Below the pieces are notes generated by a model that was not told the DNA's origin, did no database searches, and worked only from the letters and a program-made list of their open reading frames with translations. DNA of 64,000 nucleotides from Capra hircus (lineage: Eukaryota > Chordata > Mammalia > Artiodactyla > Bovidae), in contig NC_030821.1 of the NCBI RefSeq assembly GCF_001704415.2, positions 41,275,210 to 41,339,209 of the forward strand. Direction: 5' to 3'. Position numbers and translations under genes: made by a program. Below are positions 36,001 through 46,559 of the stretch, one piece after another (position 1 is the first letter of the stretch; the number at the start of each line of letters is the position of its first letter).

Positions 36001-36830
36001 CCTCCCAGAATACTGGAAATAAAAGCAAAATAAACAAATGGGATCTAATTAAGCTTAAAAGCTTCTGCACAACAAAGGAAACTATAAGCAAGGTGAAAAG
36101 ACAGCCTTCTGAATGGGAGAAAATAATAGCAAATGATGCAACTGACAAACAACTAATCTCAAAAATATACAAGCAACTTATGCAGCTCAATTCCAGAAAA
36201 ATAAATGACCCAAACAAAAAATGGACCAAAGTACTAAACAGACATTTCTCCAAAGAAGACAAAGGGATGGCTAACAAACACATGAAAAGATGCTCAACAT
36301 CACTCATTATCAGAGAAATGCACATCAAAACCACAATGAGGTACCATTTCACACCAGTCAGAATGGCAGCGATCCAAAAGTCTACAAGCAATAAATGCTG
36401 GAGAGGGTGTGGAGAAAAGGGAACCCTCTTACACTGTTGGTGGGAATGCAAACTAGTACAGCCACTATGGAGAACAGTGTGGAGATTCCTTAAAAAGTTG
36501 CAAATAGAACTGCCTTATGACCAAACAATCCCACTGCTGGGCATACACACCAAGGAAATCATAATTGAAAGAGACACATGTACCCCAATGTTCATCACAG
36601 CACTGTTTATAATAGCCAGGACATGGAAACAACCTAGATGTCCATCAGCAGATGAATGGATAAGAAAGCTGTGGTACATATACACAAAGGAGTATTACTC
36701 AGCCATTAAAAAGAATACATTTGAATCAGTTCTGATGAGATGGATGAAACTGGAGCCTATTATACAGAGTGAAGTAAGACAGAAAGAAAAACAGCAATAT
36801 AGTATACTAACACATATATATGGAATTTAG
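33036..36830 (+). pseudogene. L1 ORF2 (endonuclease-reverse transcriptase), multiply broken
   Basis: ORF2p nicks target DNA and reverse-transcribes L1 RNA. The expected ATG reads ATA at 33036. Frame breaks are visible near 33220, 34372, 34556-34600 (small deletion plus an A20 run and a TGA), 34836 and 36028. A compensating pair lies near 35466 and 35572. Domains remain readable in order. The endonuclease shows NVNG, QETH, YAPN, GDFN and SDHN, with a long open frame from 33119 to 34393. The RT shows [18 protein letters not shown] and the catalytic FADD at about 35,107-35,118, in an open frame 34810-36033. The C-terminal Cys-rich knuckle (C-x3-C, then H and C near 36,395-36,450) lies in a frame ending at 36830. 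It is non-functional. Confidence 0.93.
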
Positions 36831-37178
36831 AAAGATGGTAGTGATAACCCTCTATGCGAGACAGCAAAAGAGACGCAGATGTATAGAACGGACTTTTGGA
36901 CTCAGAGGGAGAGGGAGAGGGTGGGATGATTTGGGAGAATGGCATTGAAACATCTATACTATCAGTTAAGAAACAAATCGCCAGTCTATGTTCAATACAG
37001 GATACAGCATGCTTGGGGCTGGTGCACGGGGATGATCCAGAGAGATGATATGGGGTGGGAGGTGGGAGAGGGGTTCAGGATTGGGAACTCATGTACACCC
37101 ATGGCTGATTTATGTCAACGTATGGCAAAACCAACACAGTATTGTAAAGCAAAATAAAGTAAAAATAAAAATTAAAAA
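36831..37178 (+). other. L1 3'UTR and A-rich tail
   Basis: Contains the purine-rich tract 'gagggagagggagagggtggg', the conserved 'cttggggctggtgcacggggatg' block and the 3' end 'ggcaaaaccaacacagtattg', then an A-rich tail containing AATAAA-like words (37,151-37,178). The tail is interrupted by T and G rather than pure poly(A). Confidence 0.88.
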
Positions 37179-37192
37179 AAAGAAGATATATA

Positions 37193-37478
37193 AATGACCA
37201 ACTGGTATGTGAAAAAGTATTCAACATCACTAATCACAGGGAAATGCAAATAAGCACTATGATGAAATATTGACTCACATCTGTTAAGATTTCTATTATC
37301 GAAAGACAAAAAAAGATAACAAGTACTGGCTAAGATGTAGAGAAAAGGGAAGCCTTGAACACTGTGGTTAGGAATATAAAATAGTGCAACCACGATAGAA
37401 AACATCACAGAGGGCCCTCAAAAAAATTAAAATAAAACTACTGTATGATCCAGTAATCCCATTTCTGAGTATATATTG
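37193..37478 (+). mobile_element. Old L1 LINE, sense segment 3
   Basis: Picks up where 29399 left off ('aatgaccaactggtatgtg', 'catcactaatcacagggaaatg', 'gatgtagagaaaaggg', 'tatgatccagtaatccc'). It ends where BovB sequence starts. Confidence 0.88.
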
Positions 37479-37482
37479 GGGG

Positions 37483-37547
37483 GAAGATTGCCAAGAGTAA
37501 TATCAATAATATCAAATATGCAGATGACATCACCCTATGGCAGAGAG
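37483..37547 (+). mobile_element. Sense BovB, segment 1 (host of an inner BovB)
   Basis: Reads 'gaagattgccaagagtaatatc', 'aaatatgcagatgacatcacc', 'tatggcagagag', the RT catalytic region in sense. It continues at 38380 after the inserted BovB. The last 8 bp (37540-37547, gcagagag) are the left TSD of that insertion. Confidence 0.85.
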
Positions 37548-38379
37548 TTCAGTTCAGTTGCTCAGTCAAGTCTGACTCTTTGAGTTTACTCAAACTCATG
37601 TCCATTGAGTCAGTGATGCCATCCAGTCATCTCATCCTCTGTCATCCCCTTCTCCTTTTGCCCTAATCTTTCCCAGCATCAGAGTCTTTTCAAATGTGTC
37701 AGCTTTTCACATCAGGTGGCCAAAATATTGGAGTTTCAGCTTCAACATCAGTCCTTTCAATGAACACCCAGGACTGATCCCCTTCAGGATGGACTAGTTG
37801 AATCTCCTTGCAGTCCAAGGGACTCTCAAGAGTCTTCTCCAACACCACAGTTCAAAAGCATCAATTCTTCAGTGCTCAGCTTTCTTTATAGTCTAACTCT
37901 CACATCCATACATGACTACTAGAAAAACCATAGCCTTGACTAGATGGATCTTTGCTGACAAAGTAATGTCTCTGCTCTTTAATATGCTGTCTAGGTTGGT
38001 CATAACTTTCCTTCCAAGGAGTAAGTGTCTTTTAATTTCATAGCGGCAATCACCATCTGCAGTGATTTTGGAACCCCCCCCCCCAAAAAAAAATAAAGTC
38101 AGCCACTGTTTCCACTGTTTCCCTGTCTATCTGCCATGAGTTGATGGGACCAGATGCCATGATCTAAGTTTTCTGAATGTTGAGCTTTAAGCCAACTTTT
38201 TCACTCTCCTCTTTTACTTTCATCAAGAGGCTCTTTAGTTCCTCTTCACTTTCTGCCATAAGGGTGGTCTCATCTGTATATCTGAGGTCATTGATATTTC
38301 TCCCAGCAATCTTGATTCCTGCTTGTGCTTCATCCAGTCCAGTGTTTCTCATGATGTACTCCTCATATAAGTTAAATAA
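37548..38379 (-). mobile_element. Inner antisense BovB
   Basis: Antisense from the BovB 3' end (ttcagttcagttgctcag) through the C-terminal ORF and the RT box. TSD gcagagag (37540-37547) / gcagaaag (38380-38387). The catalytic box reads Y-T-D-E instead of Y-A-D-D. A C9-A10 homopolymer pair lies near 38,077-38,096. Confidence 0.9.
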
Positions 38380-38739
38380 GCAGAAAGTTAAGAGGAGCTA
38401 AAGAGTCTCTTGATGAAGGTAAAAGAGGAGAGTGAAAAAGCTGGCTTAAAACTCAACATTCAAAAAGGTAAGACCATGGCATCTGATCCCATCACTTCAT
38501 GGCAAATAGACTGGGAGACAATGGAAACAGTGAGAAACTTTATTTTTGGGGGCTCCCAAATCACTGCAGACGGACTGTAGCCATGCAATTAAAGGACTCT
38601 TGATCCTTGGAAGAAAACCTGTGACAAATCTAGACAGTGTATTAAGAAGCAGAGACATTACTTTTCTGAAAAAGTTCCATTTAGTCAAAGCTATGGTTTT
38701 TCCAGTAGTCATGTACAGACGTAAGAGTTGGACCATAGT
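38380..38739 (+). mobile_element. Sense BovB, segment 2
   Basis: Resumes exactly where segment 1 stopped ('gcagaaagttaagaggagctaaagag') and runs to 'gtaagagttggaccata', the C-terminal ORF region. After that the sequence flips orientation. Confidence 0.88.
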
Positions 38740-38913
38740 GTGGAACCCTTCAGCATCAGTCCTTCTAATGAATAGTCAAGACTGATTTCCTTTAGGACTG
38801 ACTGATTTGATCTTCTTGCAGTCCAAGGGACTCTCAAGTGTCTTCAAGAGTCTTCTCCAACACCACAGTTCAAAAGCACTAATTCTTCAGTGCTCAACCT
38901 TCTTTATGGTCCC
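38740..38913 (-). mobile_element. Inverted piece of BovB
   Basis: Antisense BovB ('cttcagcatcagtccttctaatgaatag' to 'tgctcaaccttctttatggtcc'). It covers the part of the element that would follow 38739 in sense, so the two arms meet at the same BovB position (the ggaccata word). The order sense-then-antisense does not fit ordinary 5' inversion of a plus-strand element. Confidence 0.8.
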
Positions 38914-38981
38914 TCTCCTCCCACCCCCCACCTGCCACCTGCCATCCCCTCACCCTACACCCTACACACTCCACTCCACCT
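38914..38981. repeat. C-rich, G-poor tract
   Basis: About 70 bp of nearly pure C/T/A with repeated 'ccacctgccacctgcc' and 'accctacaccctacac', wedged between the inverted BovB piece and a Bov-tA. Neither element explains it. Confidence 0.75.
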
Positions 38982-39196
38982 CTTGCCCCACTGACTCAGA
39001 TGGTAAAGAGTCTGCCTGCAGTGTCAGAGACCTAGTATGAATCCCTGGGTGAGGAAGATCCCCTGGAGAAGGGAATGATTACCCCCTCCAGTATTCTTGC
39101 CTGGAGAATCCCATGGACAGAGGCCTTGTGGGCTACAGTCCATGGGGTCACAAAGAGTCAGACAGGACTGAGCAACTAATACTTTCACTTTCACTT
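38982..39196 (+). mobile_element. Bov-tA SINE
   Basis: Sense: 'actgactcagatggtaaagag', 'agtatgaatccctgggtgagg', 'cttgcctggagaatcccatgg', ending in 'ctttcactttcactt'. The older L1 resumes after it. Confidence 0.9.
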
Positions 39197-39675
39197 CCAC
39201 CATTTGTGATATCAATGATGAATCATGCAGGCATTATTCTAAATAAAAAATGTGAAACAGAGAAAAACACTGTGTGATCTATATGCAGAATCCAAATTAT
39301 ATGAACCTGTAGAAAGAGAATATAAATTGGTGATTGACAGGGCCTTTGGACAAGGGAAGTGGATCCAAAGGTACAAACTTTCAGTTACAAGGTGAATAAA
39401 TATTAGTGATCCAATATGTGACATGATGACTATAGCTGAAAATGCTCTATTATATACTTAAATATATAGACAAGAGAGTAGATCTTAAATGTTCTCCACA
39501 CACACATACGCACAAATACACACCCCTATGTGAGGTGATAGATGTGTTAACTAACTTATTGTGGTAATCATTTCACAATATATAAGTATATTGAATTGGG
39601 TTTTGTGCGCCTTAAACTTAAACACAGTGCTATGCTATATATTGTGATATGTAACAACTGTATCTCAATAAGCTG
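39197..39675 (+). mobile_element. Old L1 LINE, 3'UTR segment
   Basis: 'ccatttgtgatatcaatgatg', 'aagtggatccaaaggtacaaac', 'tgtgaggtgatagatgtgtt', 'gtggtaatcatttcacaatat', ending 'aactgtatctcaataagc'. This is the 3' end of an old mammalian L1 and plausibly the end of the element begun at 27885, with an internal loss. Confidence 0.8.
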
Positions 39676-39856
39676 AAGAAAAGGATCTGTTTTCTATGAT
39701 CAAGTTATATAAAAGCAGTAGACGAGGGAAGAAAAAGTCCACAAAATGTATATCAAGGGAAACATTCTCATCATGCAAATAGAAGTATTACAAACATTTT
39801 TGGTGAGCAGCCAATTCTGGCCAAATGAAAAGATTCAATTCTAGTAGTCTACACTG

Positions 39857-40124
39857 TGGAGAAGGCAATGGCACCCCGCTCCCGTACTCTTGCCTGGAAA
39901 GTCCTGTGGATGGAGGAGCCTGGTGGGCTACAGTCCATGGGGTCGGTAGGGTAGGACTGAGCGACTTCACTTTCGCTTTTCACTTTCATGCATTGGAGAA
40001 GGCAATGGCACCCCACTCCAGTATTCTTGCCTGGAGAATCCCAGAGACAGAGGAGCCTAGTGGGTTGCCCTTCTATGGGGTTGCACAGAGTCGGACACGA
40101 CTGAAGTGACTTAGCAGTAGCAGC
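39857..40124 (+). mobile_element. Bov-A2 dimeric SINE with exact TSD
   Basis: Both monomers and the linker are present. An exact 14-bp TSD agtagtctacactg lies at 39843-39856 and 40125-40138. The tail is an (agcagt)-like run. Confidence 0.96.
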
Positions 40125-40138
40125 AGTAGTCTACACTG

Positions 40139-41426
40139 ACTAACTATATGGTGACTGAAGTGCAGCGGTATACAGAACTCAATGTAAATAAAACAAAAGA
40201 AGCCTGATATAGTAAAGAAAGATCTCTGAGAAGAAAGAAGAAGTTAACTGTCAAATTATTGTTCTGTGAAATGCTCATAGATTGCTTCCAATGATTAGAA
40301 GTCTTAAAAAAATAAATCTCATGCTCTTAACCAGTGTAAAAATATCTGTACAGCAGCTATTTTCTCTCTAGCATGGTTAACATGGTTGTTTCACTATTTG
40401 CTCAATAAGCTGAGAATTTTATTTAAACAACATTTACTATACATTTTTGTTTCTCTGAACTTCCAACACAGTAGAATCTTCACAGCTTCAAGAAGCGACT
40501 ATTGTATCATTGAAATTTAAGGAAAGTGGTTTAGGCTATGCAATTTATATAAATGTAATGTGACTTTACTCTTGGATTGATTTTCAAGTAGGATCACTAG
40601 ACTTACATGTCATTTAAAGAGTTCTTATACATTTCCTGGATACCATCTTATTTCGGCAACTAGAGAATTATTCTGTGAGTAAGAGAAGTTATTCTGAAAT
40701 GCCAAGTATCTGATAATATTTCTCACATTATATCTTGCTGATCTCAATTTAAGGGAGAGAGTGAGAGAGAGGGAGATATTTATATTAATATAGATAGTCA
40801 ATATGGTTGAACTAAAAATACAAAATCGGGAAGGAAGTCTCAATATGAATTCTTATGGACCATAACTCAATTTCAATATCTCACATTTATAATTTATGCC
40901 TCATGAAAAAATATTTTATCACCTGACCCTTAGTCCATTGGGTGTTTTCCAAACCTTGAATCCACACTCAATAGGTAAAATATCTGCTACAATACACAAT
41001 AGCTACCCAAGCTTCACCAGGAATCAGTTTAGGAACTGGTACAAAAATGCTCTACAAACTTCATAAGAAATAGGTTACTTCATTCCCTCATGGCAGTTAA
41101 TTATCAGTTATATAACTTCACAGCTATCTATATAACTTCACAGCTACATTTCACATGTGTTGTAGTTTGAGAATCAATCCCCGCATAATGATCACTATCA
41201 CAGAGCTGTGTAATAGATTCATGTTGCTTTTTATTTATAGATTTATAATATTTCTGCACAAAATTTTTATTTTCACTAAAAGCCATCCTTTAAAAATAAG
41301 AGAAAGTTAATGTAAAGTTATATACATAATTTATGTCAATCAATAATATTCTTGGTTCTGAAATACCTAAATAATTTTTTTTAATTTTGAGAATTTATGT
41401 ATTTTTGTTGTTTGGCCATGATAGTA
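40139..41426. other. AT-rich stretch, nothing recognised
   Basis: Holds a GA-rich patch (40,753-40,778) and a tandem duplication 'tataacttcacagcta' at about 41,112-41,146. No gene or family was identified. Confidence 0.5.
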
Positions 41427-41501
41427 TTTTTTTTTTTTTACTTTATTTTACTTTACAATACTGTATTGGTTTTGGCATACATTGACATGAATCCGCCACA
41501 G
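41427..41501 (-). mobile_element. L1 3' tip, antisense
   Basis: An oligo(T) run followed by 'actttacaatactgtattggttttggcatac', the complement of the artiodactyl L1 3' end. Only about 75 bp remain, an extreme 5' truncation. Confidence 0.8.
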
Positions 41502-42473
41502 GATATTTTTGATTGAGATTGAGTTATTGCATATTTTTTATAAATGAAATATAGAAAAATTGAATAATTCATGATTAAAATATAATTTTTGTTGAAAAGT
41601 CATTAATAGTTTTATAAGTGGGATTGATCAAATGCCAGTAATTAGCAAACTCTACTTCTTACAGTGATATATAGACCTAGACCTGGCATTAAATTTTTCA
41701 ACATAGACCTTGGAGTCTAACGTAAGTTTTCTGTTTGTTTTATTTTCCTTTACTAAATGCATATTTTCACAGGATTCTTCATCAACAAATGTGGTATTGG
41801 TTTTGCAAAGCCTAGAAAAAAGAATATTTTCTTTTCCTGCACCATATATTATTGGGTATGGTCAGCCAGTTTCAAATATGGAAAGCTGGCTATTTTCTGT
41901 GGCTGTAAAACTCGTACTGGTTATGTTTCATTTTTCATGTGAATTGCTGACATCATCATGATGCTGATAGAAAAGCTGCTGCCCTAATTTCAAGCTCCAT
42001 TAGCAACATAAGAAGTACTGTATTCCTTACATTTATAGAATTGAAGCAATACGGACTTTCAAATAAGTTAAAACAAAATAAAACATAAGGCTTGAGTGTA
42101 ACGCTTTTAACTCTTGAATTTAAGAATTATATATCTAATGTAATTTACCTTTTTTCTTGTTATATTTATAGTCCTAAGAATTAAGCAAATGCTCCTAATA
42201 AAACTATTTTTTTTGAAAATTTTGGGGTTATTATCACACTTAGATTCCTTTATTTCTTTATGCTTTAGTCCATAAAAATATTTTAAATTAAAATTTCACT
42301 TTTAATTTCAATAAGGCATTTGTATGGGTGTGTCTCAGGCTGAATAATATATTTTAGAGTGGGAAAAAGTTTAGAACAAAAAGATGTAAAAACTATAATT
42401 TAATATGTTTTCTACAAAAATATGTTTATTTTGAGCTGACAATTTCCAAATTTGCATTTTTAAAACTCCAGCC
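41502..42473. other. AT-rich stretch, nothing recognised
   Basis: An open frame of 83 codons at 41710-41961 (+) and an overlapping 61-codon frame show no recognisable protein. No repeat family was assigned. Confidence 0.45.
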
Positions 42474-42790
42474 CTGTGGCTTCCTTGTGGTCCAGTGGTT
42501 AAGAATCTATCTTGCAATGAAGGAGACACCAGTTTGATCCCTGGTCCAGGAAGAACCCATATACCTTGGAGCAACTAAGCCCATCACCACAACTGCTGAG
42601 CCCACGCTCTAGAGTCCGTGAGCTGAGCTACAACTATTGAGCCTGTGCTCCACAACAAGAGAAGCCACCACAGTTAAAAGCTCATACAACACAACTAGAA
42701 AGTAGTCTCAGTTTCCCACAACAAGAGAAAAACTGCACACAGCAAAGACGACCCATTATAGCCAAAAATAAATAAATAAATATTTAAAAA
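42474..42790 (+). mobile_element. CHR-type cetartiodactyl SINE
   Basis: tRNA-Glu-derived head ('ggcttccttgtggtccagtgg', 'gtttgatccctggtccagg') followed by the long CHR body ('ggagcaactaagcccatcacc', 'gctctagagtccgtgagc', 'cacaacaagagaagccacc') and a (taaa)n tail. The body differs from Bov-tA. Confidence 0.85.
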
Positions 42791-43097
42791 GTAAACTGCT
42801 GTAATTCTTATTTAAAAAACAAAACAAAACTGCAACCCTTACATCTTATCTGAATGAGGACTAGATTTTAATATAAAACTCGCAACTTGTTATCACTGCG
42901 TATATGACTGCTAGGTATATCAAATTCACTGTGTCTAACCAGAGCACTTGATGTCTCCATTTCCACTCATTTAAAATAGTGTCACAAGTTATGCAAATTA
43001 AAAATCCAGGCTTTTTCATTCCTTTTCAGAAGGAGTTAACAGGGTCATATCTGATCTTTCTTATTTTGATGACTATCTCAGAAAAAGAACACTTCCA
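42791..43097. other. Unassigned stretch
   Basis: About 300 bp with no recognised repeat or coding region. Confidence 0.5.
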
Positions 43098-43524
43098 CAT
43101 GTATGGATGTGAGACTTGGACTATAAAGAAAGCTGAGTGCTGAAGAATTGGTGCTTTTGAACTGTGGTGTTGGAGAAGACTCTTGAGAGTCCCTTGGACT
43201 GCAAGGAGGTCCAAACAGTCCATCCTAAAGGAGATCGATCCTGGGTGTTCATTGGAAGGACTGATGTTGAAGCTGAAACTCCAACACTTTGGCCACCTGA
43301 TGCGAAGAGCTGACTCATGTGAAAAGATTCTGATGCTGGGAAAGATTGAGGGCAGGAGGAGAAGGGGATGACAGAGGATGAGATGGTTGGATGGCATCAC
43401 CGACTCAATGGACATGACTTTGTGTAGGCTCCGGGAGTGGTGATGGACAGGGAGGCTGGTGTGCTGCGATTCATGAGGTCACAGAGTCAGACACGACTGA
43501 GCGACTGAACTGAACTGAACTGAA
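43098..43524 (+). mobile_element. BovB LINE, 3' part
   Basis: Sense BovB C-terminal ORF and 3' end: 'catgtatggatgtgagac', 'ttgaactgtggtgttggag', 'ccacctgatgcgaagagc', ending 'gagcgactgaactgaactg'. An open frame from 43183 to 43371 carries the typical [17 protein letters not shown] word. Confidence 0.93.
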
Positions 43525-43698
43525 CCTAGTCCACACTCCTTTCTCTGCTTATTCTATATGATATATTTATTCTTTGTTTCATAAATAACAAAAGCAGCAC
43601 GGAGGTTATATTTATCATGTTGCATATTACATCCCTGTTACCTGTGTATCTTATAACTGAAGATTGTACCTTTTGACCGCCTCGTATATACATATAGC

Positions 43699-44757
43699 CA
43701 AAAAAAAAAAAAGAGTGAAATCTTGCTCCTTGTGACAACATGGATGGACCTAGAGGGTATTAGGCTAAATGAGATAAGTTATACTAAGAAAGGCAAATAT
43801 TATAATTTCACATATATGTGGACTCTGAAAGCAAAATGAATGAAGCAACATATCAAAACAGAAACGGAGTTATAGATACAGAGAAAAAACCAATGTTTAT
43901 CAGAGGGCAGGGGAGGAGAGAGGAAAGAAACAGATGAAGGAGATTAAGAGGTATAAACTTCCAGTGGCAAAATAAATGAGTCACTGATGTGATATGTACA
44001 GTGTAGGGAATATAGTCAATAATGGTGTAATGTCTGTATGGTGACATACTATGACTAGACTTATCATGGTGATAATTTTTAAATATATAGAAATACCAAA
44101 TCACTATGTTATGTAAACAGAACAAACATAATGTTGTAGGTCATTTATACTGAAAAACAAACATACAAACCTATAGAAAAAGAGATCAGATTTGTGGTTA
44201 TCAGAGCTGAGAGGTTGGAGGGAGGGGTTATTGAGTGAAGGTGGTCAAAAGGCACAATCTTCCAGTTATAAGATATACAGATATTAGGGATGTAATATGC
44301 AACATGATAAATACAATTCAGTGCTTATTTACATATGCAAGTTGTAAAGAGAGTGAATTCTGAGTTCTCATAACAGGATAATAATTTTATTTAACTTTTA
44401 TGAAATTAAATGAAAGTGAAAGTGTTAGTTGCTCAGTCATGCCTGACTCTTTGAGACCCCAGTCCACTAGATTTCTCTGTCCACAGAATTCTCCAGGAAA
44501 GAATATGGGTGTGGTTTGCCATTTCCTCTAGGGGATCTTCCCGACCCAGGGACGAATCCCAGTTCTCCTGCATTGGTAGGCAGATTCTTTACCATCTGAG
44601 CCACCAGGGAAACCCATCTGTGTGAGATTATGGATATTCATCTAAGTTTACTGTGATAATCATTTCACTCTGCATGTAGTTAAATCATTATACTGTACAC
44701 CTTGAACTTATATAGTGCTCTATGTCAATTATATCTCAATAAAACTGGAAGGAAATA
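43699..44757 (+). mobile_element. Old L1 3'UTR (L1M-type), split by a SINE
   Basis: An A-run, then 'tgacaacatggatggaccta', 'ttaggctaaatgagataag', 'atagaaataccaaatcac', 'agatcagatttgtggttatcag', and after the SINE 'actgtgataatcatttcac' to 'caattatatctcaataaaactgg'. The order is that of an old mammalian L1 3'UTR. Confidence 0.8.
44411..44613 (-). mobile_element. Bov-tA SINE nested in old L1
   Basis: Antisense: 'gttgctcagtcatgcctgac', 'cttcccgacccaggga', 'accatctgagccaccagg'. The L1 3'UTR continues on both sides. Confidence 0.9.
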
Positions 44758-46559
44758 AAATATTTATGCATACTCAAAGTTTTAGAATGAAAACTTGAAG
44801 GTGTTCTTAGGCATAATGGTACCTCAAAGGAATCATCTGCCTTAGTATGAAGTCACATTCATGGAAAAATCATTTTAAAAAATGGAGAAAGAAGATTTAA
44901 TAATGAAAAATCCCCTTGATGCAGCCGTGTCTGAAATTAGTTAATAGACTCTCCACATAAATTTAATTAGTTTTTTTTTTCAGTTAATGTCTATTTGAAT
45001 CAAGCTTTTGTCACTTGAAATCACAAAAGTTAACAATCATAATAAGTGCCACTGTGTTCTTGAGGAACAAGTATAAAGAGAAAAATACAGTAATAGACTC
45101 TCAGCAGTAAATTATCCCTAGTAAATATTTTCATATTGTTTATTGTTCTTTTTCTATCCCTGCTCATTTTACACAAATCTTAATTGCTCTAATAAATACA
45201 CAAATTAATTAGATTTAATTAATTCAATGTGACTTTTTTTCCAGCTTTTTGGACTAATTTTAAAGCAAAATCAGTAATATCTGTCTTTTATGTCCTAAAG
45301 AAAAAATAGGGAAGTATTGATGAACTACTAAGAGTAACTCCTAATCTGTATAGCTTTCATCGTCTTTTATGAAAATATGTGTTATTTTAAAAATAGTTCT
45401 TTATACTATAGGCTCACCTCTGAAAAAGATTGGAAGCACCATCACGTAAGTAAATAATACAACAGGTAAAACTGGAAATAAATTTATATTTAGTGTACAA
45501 TTAGATGTTTTATTTCAGTGACTTGGGTAGAAAAGCTACAATTATGGAGCTTTCAAAGATGGTAGCATAATGATACAGCTCTTTATCTGATTTACAGAGA
45601 AGGCTGCCATTTGAAACAAAAGAAAAAGAGTAACTAGTACTGAATGAGCTCAAATTAAATGACCACGATTCTGATTTTTTTTCCAATCTTAGATAAGAAG
45701 ATATCATTTGATAGAAAGAACGAAGGAAACAAAAATAGGTAAACTCTATGGCTTAGGTGACTGCAAATGGAATACCTTTCACCTCTGATTGACTAGGATT
45801 GAAATGGAGGCAGTCTCCGTAGAGACTGAAATTCCTCCATGAGGGATGGCAGCTCTTCACAGAGGCTGCCTATGGAGGCTGATGCCTCCATTTCTAAGAG
45901 ATAAGGAGCATGACATTAAGACTAGATTCACTGGCTCCCATAGCCAATCTTAGTTTCATACTTAGCTTCAATACTCCATATTTTTAAATATAGTGCTCTT
46001 TAAAACAATTCAATTTGAAGAATTATAACCTGTTTACTATAATACAATGTGGCTTGGGGAAAATTTTTAATCAATCTATTTCTTAAACTAGTGCTCACAC
46101 TATTAAACTTCATGTTATACCCATCAACATGTATCAGGGATTTTTCCTTCTATATGATTATACTCTGAAATCCTGTGATTATATTGTTACAAATAAGTGT
46201 TATGATTTAAGGATTCATGCATTCTGTCTCTGAGATATAGGTTGAATTTTAATCATAAAATAGAGCATTTTAGTCATAAAATAAAACAGAAATGCAGGCC
46301 TTCCATTTACTACTTAAACCATCCATTCTTTGTGTCCTCCACCCCAGGTTCTTCAGGTTTTTGCTGACCTTACTGGCTGCTTTTCAGCTTTGAATATTTC
46401 TTCTGCTAAATGCTCTGGCTGTTTGTAATGTCTAATTTTTGGCTTTCTCAGAAGTACATCCAGACCATTATCAGATTTGCAATGAAGGCTTCCTAAACTC
46501 CCTCCATACCCACCCTTCCTTTAAACTCCCATTCATGGCCCCTGCACTCTTCAACTCAA
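44758..46559. other. AT-rich stretch containing a small hairpin
   Basis: No transposon was recognised up to 46,559 apart from the inverted repeat listed separately at 45801-45894. A TAATTA-rich patch lies at 45,185-45,225. Confidence 0.5.
45801..45894. repeat. Imperfect inverted repeat (94-nt hairpin)
   Basis: Arms 45801-45823 (gaaatggaggcagtctccgt...) and 45870-45894 (...ggctgatgcctccatttc) pair over 12 perfect bp at the base. A 3-nt bulge follows, then 8 of 10 more pairs. The loop region contains further copies of the cctccat word. It is more G+C-rich than its surroundings. Confidence 0.7.

Larger units (their letters stand above)
29400..37192 (+). mobile_element. Near-full-length artiodactyl L1 with 14-bp TSDs
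   Basis: An exact TSD aaagaagatatata lies at 29400-29413 and 37179-37192, bracketing 5'UTR, ORF1, ORF2, 3'UTR and an A-rich tail. The flanks on both sides belong to one older L1 that reads continuously once this insertion is removed. The element resembles the bovine L1 type. Both ORFs are disrupted, so it cannot code for its own mobility. The intact TSD and well-preserved domains suggest an insertion younger than its host repeat. Confidence 0.95.

Noticed and set aside
35927..36451. 174-codon minus-strand frame within the L1
   Set aside because: It is the antisense shadow of L1 ORF2. The sense strand explains the sequence.
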